A stretch of 9,368 bases of DNA, taken from contig JALQXE010000074.1 in the NCBI GenBank assembly GCA_023263235.1, positions 1 to 9,368 on the forward strand, given 5' to 3'. A program made the translations under genes and the position numbers. Below the pieces are notes generated by a model. The model saw only the letters and a program-made list of their open reading frames with translations. It made no database searches and was not told the DNA's origin. Shown here one piece after another: positions 1 to 6,006 of the stretch. Within the stretch, counting starts at the first letter, position 1. Every line of letters begins with the position of its first letter. The stretch is from Sediminibacterium sp. (GTDB lineage: Bacteria > Bacteroidota > Bacteroidia > Chitinophagales > Chitinophagaceae).

Positions 1-2
1 AA

Positions 3-470
3 AAACAAATTTTCCCTTATGATTTGTGGCATGAATTTTTGTATTTTATTTTTAAAAGAGATTTGATTGATGATAAAGTAAAACCTGAGGAACAAAATAA
101 AGCAAAGGAATCAGGTGCTTTAACAATCCTAATGGGTGCAGATAATCATATATACTATTATGAGGGTCAGTTAAAACCTGATGCTTCAAACTTTTTATCC
201 GCTTCTTATAATGGAGAAAACTCCATTCGTGATGTAATCATGAAAAAGAAAGCGTATGTAAGAAGTATTGCACAAGATCCAAACGATCCTGAGCATGACC
301 TAGTTGTTGTGATAAAACCAAGTCAATATTGCACTTACAAAAACGTAATTGATATATTAGATGAAATGTCAATCAACGTTGTTAAAAAATTCGCACTAGT
401 CGATATTTTTGATACAGAAGAGCAATTGATTAAAATTTCTGACGCGTCAGCAAAATCTTCAAGCAATTAA
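3..470 (+). CDS. exbD: ExbD/TolR-family biopolymer transport protein, 5'-partial at window edge
   Basis: ExbD works with ExbB in the inner membrane to turn proton-motive force into TonB motion. The recognisable part is the periplasmic domain, from about base 75 on: a stretch containing KPEEQNKAKESGALTIL, then IYYYEG, then VVVIKPSQYCTYKNVIDILDEM, NVVKKFALVD and a short tail, the usual Bacteroidota ExbD order. The frame is open to base 3. A TTG at 24 would give 148 residues, but I treat the gene as truncated because the transmembrane helix with its membrane Asp and the TPMVD-type motif are not visible. The codons before base 75 read WHEFLYFIFKRD, which does not resemble the family's TM-exit segment, and neither other plus frame restores it. 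tonB follows after 11 bases, so the two are surely co-transcribed. Family assignment is firm; the N-terminal portion is doubtful. Confidence 0.85.
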   Translation, partial: KQIFPYDLWHEFLYFIFKRDLIDDKVKPEEQNKAKESGALTILMGADNHIYYYEGQLKPDASNFLSASYNGENSIRDVIMKKKAYVRSIAQDPNDPEHDLVVVIKPSQYCTYKNVIDILDEMSINVVKKFALVDIFDTEEQLIKISDASAKSSSN

Positions 471-481
471 AAGCATTTACA

Positions 482-1306
482 ATGGACATAAATAAAATAT
501 TAACCGCCGATGTTCTTGACCTCATTTTTGAGGGAAGATATAAGGAGTATGGTGCTTATGAGCTAAGAAAAACATACAATGAGCGTCTTAAAAAAGCGTT
601 AATTGCTATGATAGCCCTTACCGTACTTTTGGCTGGTGGTGCTATTTGGTCTAACAGCGCAAAAAAATCTAAAGCTGAAATTATTGTACAGGACGTTAAT
701 TTAACGGACGTGAATAATCAGGAAAAGAAAGCGCCGCCACCACCTCCACCGCCTCCACCTCCAAAGCAAGAACCACCAAAAGTGGAATTGGCCAAATTCA
801 CACCTCCTAAGATTGTAAAAGACGAGGAAGTAAAGAAAGAGGACGAGGTTAAAGAACAAGAAAAATTAGAAGACGTAAAAATTAGTAGTATCGACCAAGA
901 GGGTGTTAAAGTGGACGTTGTTGCCGCACCTGTGGAAGTGAGTACAGGTCCTACAGGACCTCCTGAAGAAGAAACTGATAAGGTTTTCACTTCAGTTCAA
1001 ATTCCTTCTACATTCCCTGGTGGTAATGATGCTTGGGCTAAATTCCTTTCAAGAACATTGAACAGAGATTTGCCTGTTGAAAACGGAGCACCTGCTGGAA
1101 ATTACAGAGTTACTGTATCCTTCATTGTGGCTAGAGATGGATCAATTTCAGACGTTAAAGCTGAAAACGACCCAGGTTATGGTACCGCTGGAGAAGCAGT
1201 TCGTGTAATCCAAAAAGGTCCAAAATGGACACCTGCAGAACAGAATGGACATAAAGTAATTTATCGTCACAGACAGGTTATTGTGTTCCAAGTTACTGAA
1301 GACTAG
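482..1306 (+). CDS. tonB: Energy transducer TonB
   Basis: TonB links the ExbB-ExbD motor to outer-membrane TonB-dependent receptors across the periplasm. The 274-residue product has a cytoplasmic N-terminus of about 38 residues containing EGRYKEYGAYELRKTYNER, typical of Bacteroidota TonB. One TM helix follows (about 39-56), then a proline-rich spacer with ten consecutive prolines (85-94), a charged Lys/Glu stretch (110-133), and a C-terminal TonB domain (about 173-274). In that domain FPGG (178-181), YRVTVSFIVARDGSISDV (208-225) and GPKWTPAEQNG (246-256) match the usual pattern. The ATG at 482 follows an A/T-rich leader ending TTTACA with no Shine-Dalgarno, like acpP in this window. It is the last gene of the operon, since a strong terminator lies 16 bases downstream. 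Length is normal for the family. Confidence 0.95.
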   Translation: MDINKILTADVLDLIFEGRYKEYGAYELRKTYNERLKKALIAMIALTVLLAGGAIWSNSAKKSKAEIIVQDVNLTDVNNQEKKAPPPPPPPPPPKQEPPKVELAKFTPPKIVKDEEVKKEDEVKEQEKLEDVKISSIDQEGVKVDVVAAPVEVSTGPTGPPEEETDKVFTSVQIPSTFPGGNDAWAKFLSRTLNRDLPVENGAPAGNYRVTVSFIVARDGSISDVKAENDPGYGTAGEAVRVIQKGPKWTPAEQNGHKVIYRHRQVIVFQVTED

Positions 1307-1321
1307 AGTTTAGTTCTCTAT

Positions 1322-1361
1322 ATAACAAAAAAGGCAGCCATTTGGCTGCCTTTTTTGTTAT
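1322..1361 (+). terminator. Intrinsic terminator after tonB (perfect palindrome, bidirectional)
   Basis: The two 19-base arms (1322-1340 and 1343-1361) are perfect reverse complements around a 2-base centre. The GC-rich core is GGCAGCCA / TGGCTGCC, flanked by a run of A on the left and of T on the right. RNA from either strand would end in a hairpin plus U-run, but only the plus strand has a gene (tonB) ending here. It closes the exbD-tonB operon and isolates mnmE. Confidence 0.92.
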
Positions 1362-1419
1362 CCAACCAACCCCATCGTTGAAAGTTGATTACTTAGGTAC
1401 TATTCCATTGATTAGGAAT

Positions 1420-1427
1420 TATCTTTG
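1420..1427 (+). promoter_or_regulatory. Bacteroidota -7 promoter element before mnmE
   Basis: TATCTTTG matches the Bacteroidota -7 consensus TAnnTTTG exactly. It lies downstream of the tonB terminator, where mnmE needs its own promoter. Only four bases separate it from the ATG at 1432, so the transcript would be leaderless or nearly so. No clear TTG-type -33 element is seen at the usual 19-21 base spacing. Confidence 0.6.
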
Positions 1428-1431
1428 TAGC

Positions 1432-2808
1432 ATGCGTGAAAATTTGAGTACCTGGAATGATACTATTGTTGCTTTGGCAACTGCTCCCGGATTAGGAGCC
1501 ATTGCTGTAATTCGTTTAAGTGGTGCTAAAGCGATTGAAATAACTGCTTCAGTTTTTTCAAAGAAAAGTTTAATGCATCAGCCAAGCCATACTGTACACT
1601 TTGGTAAATTATTAAATGGCAAGGATGTACTTGACGAAGTAGTAGTTAGTATTTATCGTGCACCAAAATCTTATACAGGAGAAGAGGTGGTAGAAATTTC
1701 TTGTCATGGCGCTCCACTCATTCAAGATGCTATATTGCAACTTATGATACAAGCTGGTGCACGCATGGCCAAGCCCGGCGAGTTTACACAACGTGCTTTT
1801 TTAAATGGCAAATTAGATTTAACGCAAGCCGAAGCAGTTGCAGATTTAATTGCAAGTAATACCGAGGCTTCAAGAAAAACTGCTTTGCATAATTTAAAAG
1901 GTGGTTTTTCAACCGACCTGCAATTAATGCGTGAAAAACTTATTAAGTTTTCGGCACTTATTGAATTAGAGTTGGACTTTTCGCAGGAGGATGTTGCTTT
2001 TGCAAACAAAAAAGAGTTAGAAGTTTTAGTACAACAACTTCAAATTAAAACACAGGCCTTATTGGATTCTTTCAAGTTGGGCAATGTTATTAAAAATGGT
2101 GTACAAGTAGCTATTGTTGGTAAACCGAATGCCGGTAAATCTACATTGCTCAATGCTTTATTAAATGAAAATAGAGCATTGGTGAGTGAAATTGCAGGTA
2201 CAACTCGTGACACAGTGGAAGAGTATCTTAATATTCAAGGCGTGTTATTTAAATTAATAGATACTGCAGGTATTAGAAGCACTACGGAGGATATTATTGA
2301 ACAAATGGGTATTGACAAGAGCAAGGAAAAAATTTTAGGAGCAGATATTGTTATTGCTTTATTTGATGTGAATGATGAAAGTATTGAGCAAGTGAGATCC
2401 TGGCAGTCCGAAGTGAGTTCGGACAAATTAATTTTGGTTGGCAATAAAAAAGATTTATTAAAAGACGCTTCAATTTTAATCAATCCTGCTTTAGAGAAAG
2501 TAGTGTTTATTTCGGCAAAAGAAAAGGATAATATAAAAGCATTGGAAAATGTATTATTTCAAAAAGCTGCTGGCGATGATATTCAAAAGGAAGGCACCAT
2601 TGTAACCAATGCAAGACATGTTGCATCTTTGAAAAAATTGTCACTTGCTTTAAATGATGTTGAAACGGGATTGCAACTTAATGTTACAGGAGATCTATTG
2701 GCTTTAGATATTCGCCAAGCCTTACATTATTTAGGAACCATAACAGGGCAAATTACCAATGAGGATCAATTGGATTTTATATTCTCTAAGTTTTGTATTG
2801 GTAAGTAA
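1432..2808 (+). CDS. mnmE: tRNA uridine-5-carboxymethylaminomethyl(34) synthesis GTPase MnmE
   Basis: MnmE, with MnmG, installs the (carboxymethyl)aminomethyl group on the wobble uridine of certain tRNAs in the cytoplasm. From the ATG at 1432 the protein has 458 residues, normal for the family. The N-terminal folate-binding domain shows NDTIVALAT (9-17), GAIAVIRLSG (22-31) and YTGEEVVEISCHG (81-93). A helical domain follows. The inserted G domain carries the P-loop GKPNAGKS (230-237), TTRD (257-260), DTAG (277-280) and NKKD (338-341). The C-terminus ends FCIGK, with the conserved Cys455. The frame stays open upstream to 1342, but that lies inside the terminator and upstream of the -7 box, so those 30 codons are not coding. 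A TTG at 1444 (giving a start just before STWNDTI) is a possible alternative. mnmG is not in the window. Confidence 0.97.
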   Translation: MRENLSTWNDTIVALATAPGLGAIAVIRLSGAKAIEITASVFSKKSLMHQPSHTVHFGKLLNGKDVLDEVVVSIYRAPKSYTGEEVVEISCHGAPLIQDAILQLMIQAGARMAKPGEFTQRAFLNGKLDLTQAEAVADLIASNTEASRKTALHNLKGGFSTDLQLMREKLIKFSALIELELDFSQEDVAFANKKELEVLVQQLQIKTQALLDSFKLGNVIKNGVQVAIVGKPNAGKSTLLNALLNENRALVSEIAGTTRDTVEEYLNIQGVLFKLIDTAGIRSTTEDIIEQMGIDKSKEKILGADIVIALFDVNDESIEQVRSWQSEVSSDKLILVGNKKDLLKDASILINPALEKVVFISAKEKDNIKALENVLFQKAAGDDIQKEGTIVTNARHVASLKKLSLALNDVETGLQLNVTGDLLALDIRQALHYLGTITGQITNEDQLDFIFSKFCIGK

Positions 2809-2826
2809 TTAAATTTATTATTTGCT

Positions 2827-3993
2827 ATGCGTATCTTATTCATAATTTTGTTATCCCTTTTAATTCTAAACAGCGGCTTTTCACAACAAGAGATTACGGT
2901 ATTTGAATCCGGTAAAGAAGGGTATGCAATTTTTAGAATCCCATCAATTGTTCAGCTCCCCAATAAAAAAATATTTGCATTTGCAGAGGGGCGTGTAAAT
3001 GGTGGTGCTGATTTTGGGAATATTAAAATTGTTTTAAAAACAAGTGATGATGCCGGAAGCACTTGGTCACCTTTAAAAGTGGTTGCTTCCTATGATCAAT
3101 GGCAGGTGGGTAATGCAGCTCCTGTAGTGGATTTATTGGATCCTGATTATCCCAATGGTAAAATATATTTATTCTATAATACCGGTAATGTTTCCGAACA
3201 TGATTTGAGGATGGGGAAAGGGATTAGAGAGGTGTGGTATATATGTTCAACAGATGAGGGGATAAGCTGGAGTCCACCAATAAATATCACCCAACAAGTA
3301 CATTTTCCTAATGGCGTGATGGAAGGTAGAATATATAAAAATGAAAAAGATTGGCGCACTTTTGCCAATACACCTGGTCATGCAACGCAATGCATGGAAG
3401 GTAAATATAAAGGCAGGATATATATTGCTGCAAATCATTCCGAGGGCCCCCTAAAACCCAATTTTAGAGATTATTTTTCCCATGGCTATTATACCGACGA
3501 TCATGGTAAAACATTTAAGGTATCTACATCGCTCAATATTGAAGGAAGTAATGAAGCATCAGCCGCCTTTATTAGCAATGATCGACTCCTTATGAATGTG
3601 AGAAATCAAGTAGGTGATATCAAGTCAAGAATTGTTGCCTATAGCAACAGTGGTGGCGAAAATTTTGAGCCTGCTAGTTATGATACAAGTTTAATTGATC
3701 CTGTTTGTGAAGGCGCTTTATTGAATATAGGCACCAAAAATGGGAAATCGGTATTGGCATTTGTTAATGCTGCTGATAAATCACAAAGAAATAATTTGAC
3801 ATTAAAAATTAGTTTTGACGAAGGAGCTCATTGGCCAATTCAAAAGTTAATAGACGGAACTTTAGACATTAAAAAAGCAAAACAGGATTATACCGCCTAT
3901 GCGGATATTTTGAGAATGGGTCGGAAAAAAATTGGTGTTTTTTATGAAAAAGAAAACTATTCCAAAATGGTATTCAAAATCGTAAAATGGTAA
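2827..3993 (+). CDS. Secreted exo-sialidase (GH33, NanH-type)
   Basis: GH33 enzymes release terminal sialic acids from glycoconjugates. The 388-residue protein has a Sec signal peptide (1 to about 19, ending NSGFS) and a full sialidase repertoire. It has FRIP with Arg37, and candidates Arg259 (NVRN) and Arg321 (SQRNN) complete the arginine triad. Asp62 (GGADFG) is the likely acid/base, Glu243 (SNEAS) the likely partner of the nucleophile, and Tyr358 (AYAD) the likely nucleophile. Four Asp-boxes lie at 73-80, 141-148, 223-230 and 329-336. The spacing R37-D62 and E243-R259 agrees with characterised bacterial sialidases. It begins 18 bases after mnmE. A near-consensus TATTATTTG (2816-2824, one extra base) with TTTTG at 2791-2795 could be a separate promoter, otherwise it is read through from mnmE. 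No sialic-acid uptake or lyase gene is nearby, so the catabolic partner is elsewhere or absent. The residue assignments are mine, by motif. Confidence 0.92.
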   Translation: MRILFIILLSLLILNSGFSQQEITVFESGKEGYAIFRIPSIVQLPNKKIFAFAEGRVNGGADFGNIKIVLKTSDDAGSTWSPLKVVASYDQWQVGNAAPVVDLLDPDYPNGKIYLFYNTGNVSEHDLRMGKGIREVWYICSTDEGISWSPPINITQQVHFPNGVMEGRIYKNEKDWRTFANTPGHATQCMEGKYKGRIYIAANHSEGPLKPNFRDYFSHGYYTDDHGKTFKVSTSLNIEGSNEASAAFISNDRLLMNVRNQVGDIKSRIVAYSNSGGENFEPASYDTSLIDPVCEGALLNIGTKNGKSVLAFVNAADKSQRNNLTLKISFDEGAHWPIQKLIDGTLDIKKAKQDYTAYADILRMGRKKIGVFYEKENYSKMVFKIVKW

Positions 3994-4641
3994 TTAATCA
4001 AATGAAAGTTCAGAATAGTCTTTAATAAAGTGTATGATGTTCTTATATTTTGAGAACTCCTCTTTTGTATGTTCGCCAATAATTACCACTGCTTTCATCC
4101 CTGCGTTCAATGCACATTCTACCCCTTTTGGGGTGTCCTCAAATACCAAACAGTCTTCAGGTGAAAGCGCAAGTAGTTCAGCACATTTTAAAAAAGTTTC
4201 CGGATGCGGTTTGCTTTTAACTACATGATTGGCGCTTACAAGAGCATTGAAATAATGTCGAATTTGCATATTGTCAATAACGAAATCTATATTTTCGGTA
4301 ATTGCTGCCGATCCAATAGCCATTTTAATTTTATGGGCGCATGCAGCTGCTAAGAATTCCACTAGTCCATTGATTAATTTCAAGTAGGGTTTGAATTCAA
4401 CACGATATAATGCTTCTTTATCATTGCCTAATTTAATTTTCTCATCCATTGTAAAGCGTCCGGGAAATACGCGCTCTAATAATTCATCATTTTTGCCATA
4501 GCATTGATGTTTCATTTCTTCAAGGCTCAGGTTTCCTCCAAGGGAAAGTATTTCTCTATGCCATGCCGCAATATGATAGGGCATATCATTAACCATGGTT
4601 CCATTTAAATCAAATATAAACGCCTTGTAAGTAGCAATCAT
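3994..4641 (-). CDS. HAD-superfamily hydrolase, beta-phosphoglucomutase-like, with DxN motif I
   Basis: This is a 215-residue subfamily IA HAD protein, the size of beta-phosphoglucomutases and sugar-phosphate phosphatases. Motif I is FDLNGT (10-15) with nucleophile Asp11. The usual second Asp, the general acid/base, is Asn13 (codon at 4603-4605). A helical cap follows (about 16-90), containing NDMPYHIAAWHREI, which resembles the beta-PGM cap. Motif II is GSAA with Ser111, motif III is SKPHPE with Lys144, and motif IV is VFEDTPKGV with Glu168/Asp169, so all else needed for Mg2+ and phosphoaspartate chemistry is present. It is probably co-transcribed with the gene 38 bases upstream on the same strand. 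Its stop codon abuts the sialidase stop with no base between. The substrate cannot be read from sequence. I recall DLNGT in other Bacteroidota homologues, so the change may be a clade trait rather than decay. Confidence 0.88.
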   Translation of the reverse strand: MIATYKAFIFDLNGTMVNDMPYHIAAWHREILSLGGNLSLEEMKHQCYGKNDELLERVFPGRFTMDEKIKLGNDKEALYRVEFKPYLKLINGLVEFLAAACAHKIKMAIGSAAITENIDFVIDNMQIRHYFNALVSANHVVKSKPHPETFLKCAELLALSPEDCLVFEDTPKGVECALNAGMKAVVIIGEHTKEEFSKYKNIIHFIKDYSELSFD

Positions 4642-4679
4642 GATTGGCTTTAATGAGAGGGGTACTATGAATTAATCAA

Positions 4680-5147
4680 TTACTTAGCGTAATGTTTTTT
4701 TGCTGCTTGCATTATCACTGCCAATTCTTTTTCCATTATTTTAGAACTTTGATAATTATGAATTCGTGCAATTGGTGAAAATGTACGGTTGTTGATGACA
4801 CATTCGTACCTCACAAAAGTTTTATCGTTTCCAGCTTCTATTGCCGAAAAGGTTAATATCGCCTCTACATCATCTACTACAAATTTTGACTTGGCGTTAG
4901 AAATAAATGCATTTTGTACGTCCATGCGGCTATTTTCAAAATAAAATCTACGGTTGAGTGTGTCAATTGATTTATAGGGTATCCATTTATCCCAGTATTG
5001 AATTTGCAAAATACCCAGATGGGGATCGTTCGCCGATTGGCCAAAATTGTCATTCCCTGAAATGATGATTCGATTCGGGATATATAGGTAAATAAAGTAA
5101 ATGGCAAGCACTGCAATGCTGGCTAGGGTAATTTTAAGATACTTCAT
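4680..5147 (-). CDS. Membrane-anchored protein of unknown function, SRPBCC-like
   Basis: The protein has 155 residues, with one N-terminal hydrophobic helix (about 5-23) followed by a soluble domain. The order of features resembles an SRPBCC (START-like) domain: IPNRIIIS after the helix, a paired-Trp segment YWDKWIP (51-57), predicted strands around 67-71, 94-104 and 110-119, then FSPIARI and a C-terminal amphipathic helix (about 129-153). I regard this as a fold-level guess; no catalytic signature is visible. The frame extends upstream to an ATG at 5183, but that codon lies upstream of the promoter box at 5173-5180. Starting at 5147 gives a 25-base leader and a clean MKYLKI... anchor. It is the first gene of a two-gene minus-strand unit with the HAD hydrolase. 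It is divergent from the gene at 5279. Confidence 0.75.
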   Translation of the reverse strand: MKYLKITLASIAVLAIYFIYLYIPNRIIISGNDNFGQSANDPHLGILQIQYWDKWIPYKSIDTLNRRFYFENSRMDVQNAFISNAKSKFVVDDVEAILTFSAIEAGNDKTFVRYECVINNRTFSPIARIHNYQSSKIMEKELAVIMQAAKKHYAK

Positions 5148-5172
5148 GATACTTATAGTTTTTGCTTGGTTG

Positions 5173-5180
5173 CAAAGATA
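5173..5180 (-). promoter_or_regulatory. Bacteroidota -7 promoter element for the minus-strand pair
   Basis: Read on the minus strand this is TATCTTTG followed by CAACC, a perfect TAnnTTTG. It is 25 bases from the start codon at 5147, nearly the same spacing as the boxes before acpP and the YcxB-like gene. It decides the start, because the upstream ATG at 5183 would lie above the promoter. Confidence 0.65.
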
Positions 5181-5278
5181 CAAAGCCTTAGGGGTCCTTT
5201 TTACATGACCCGAATTTATTTATAGATTTTAAAGAATTTTCACTATTTTAGGTTATAATTTCTTGTATTCAGCATCGT

Positions 5279-5830
5279 TTGAAAAAATTAATTACCATAT
5301 CCTTGCTTGCGCTTTTTTGCCTAAACATCATAGGCTATCGAATGGTTGCGCGCTATTATGCCGGTAAGTCTAGTGCCGATATGCAGATTACATTGGATCA
5401 GCAAAAATTCAGGGAATCGGATTTGGTGCGTTTCAAAATCCCGCTCAATCAGCCCTATATTATAAATTCAGATGGATATGAATCCATAGAGGGCAATATG
5501 GACTATAAGGGAGTGAACTATCAGTTTGTTAAAAAAAGAATATTGAATGATACTTTGGAAATTGTTTGTATTCCAAATATAACTAGAACCCAAATTTATA
5601 ATAATGAAGAGGATTTGGCAAAGCAGTTATCTGATATTGTGAATACTAGTGCTTCTAAAAAATCAACGAGCCATCAGCAGTTAAATTTTTCTATTTCTGA
5701 ATTTACGCAGGACCACTATTTTGCATTGTATACGCTTTTTGCATCCGCAACCTTGAAGCATACAATTGACCATACGCAGTTTTTGAGTTTTAACTATTTG
5801 CAAGATATTTCAAAGCCACCTCAGGTTTAA
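5279..5830 (+). CDS. Uncharacterised small exported or anchored protein (TTG start)
   Basis: I cannot name this 183-residue protein. The N-terminus (KKLITISLLALFCLNIIGYRMV, with no acidic residue) is a signal peptide or membrane anchor. The remainder is a soluble domain with strand-rich segments (LVRFKIPLNQPY at 49-60, IEGNMDYKGVNYQFVKKRI at 70-88, DTLEIVCIPN at 91-100) and a His-containing C-terminal third (His132, 146, 161, 165). The best start is TTG at 5279: it is the only usual start codon giving an intact leader, as the frame is closed by TAG at 5249-5251 and the first internal ATG (codon 22) would delete the hydrophobic segment. The layout recalls a family of unnamed Bacteroidota proteins often seen beside outer-membrane or metal-transport genes. 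That is recollection, not evidence here, although the next plus-strand gene is a barrel protein. A TATAAT at 5254-5259 is a possible -10 element. Confidence 0.7.
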   Translation: MKKLITISLLALFCLNIIGYRMVARYYAGKSSADMQITLDQQKFRESDLVRFKIPLNQPYIINSDGYESIEGNMDYKGVNYQFVKKRILNDTLEIVCIPNITRTQIYNNEEDLAKQLSDIVNTSASKKSTSHQQLNFSISEFTQDHYFALYTLFASATLKHTIDHTQFLSFNYLQDISKPPQV

Positions 5831-5845
5831 TTTTAATTCCTCATT

Positions 5846-5936
5846 TTTTGGCAACAAGTAGTTAAGGTTCCTTAATTGGGACCCCTTTCTTACACTTGTA
5901 ATCATTTACATGGTTCATTGTATAATGTTGCCAAAA
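5846..5936. repeat. 11-bp inverted repeat bracketing the region upstream of the barrel gene
   Basis: TTTTGGCAACA at 5846-5856 is the exact reverse complement of TGTTGCCAAAA at 5926-5936, separated by 69 bases. The bracketed segment has no flanking target-site duplication that I can see, so a MITE is not supported. The right arm overlaps a TATAAT-like sequence at 5921-5926 by one base. It could be a paired operator or part of an RNA structure in the leader of the gene at 6007. Confidence 0.5.
5890..5901. promoter_or_regulatory. Palindrome TTACACTTGTAA, candidate operator
   Basis: This is a 12-bp inverted repeat (TTACA-CT-TGTAA) in the gap before the outer-membrane barrel gene. Its core ACACTTGT (5892-5899) recurs inverted as ACAAGTGT inside the palindrome at 5958-5971, which suggests two sites for one dimeric regulator. 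The regulator family cannot be told from the sequence. Confidence 0.35.
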
Positions 5937-5957
5937 TACTTAAAAACATCATTTACA

Positions 5958-5971
5958 TAACACAAGTGTTA
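5958..5971. promoter_or_regulatory. Palindrome TAACACAAGTGTTA, candidate operator
   Basis: This is a perfect 14-bp inverted repeat (TAACAC-AA-GTGTTA) ending 35 bases before the ATG at 6007, a sensible place for a regulator site. It shares an 8-bp core, inverted, with the palindrome at 5890-5901. No TAnnTTTG box is found in this gap, unlike several other gene starts in the window, so different control of the barrel gene is plausible. Confidence 0.4.
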
Positions 5972-6006
5972 ATTAATGATGGGTTCTTATAAAACTCAAA
6001 CACACT

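Noticed and set aside
718..990. Minus-strand open frame coding a Gly/Ser/Thr-rich product
   Set aside because: It is the antisense of the proline-rich TonB spacer. The glycine run is simply the complement of CCN codons, and there is no start context.
1342..1431. N-terminal extension of the mnmE frame
   Set aside because: It begins inside the tonB terminator stem, lies upstream of the -7 box, and does not match the MnmE N-terminus.
5148..5183. Upstream ATG start for the membrane-anchored protein
   Set aside because: It overlaps and precedes the promoter box at 5173-5180 and adds 12 residues before an otherwise clean anchor sequence.
5866..5883. Short stem GGTTCC / GGGACC with a 6-base loop after the small exported protein gene
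   Set aside because: Only six pairs including one G-T, with no clean T-run after it. It is too weak to call a terminator, although it lies in the right place.
5191..5885. GGGGTCC (5191-5197) and GGACCCC (5879-5885) bracketing the gene at 5279
   Set aside because: Seven bases of inverted identity almost 700 bases apart is within chance, and there are no target duplications or transposase traces.
5846..5936. Possible MITE defined by the 11-bp inverted repeat
   Set aside because: There is no direct duplication at its borders and no second copy in the window.
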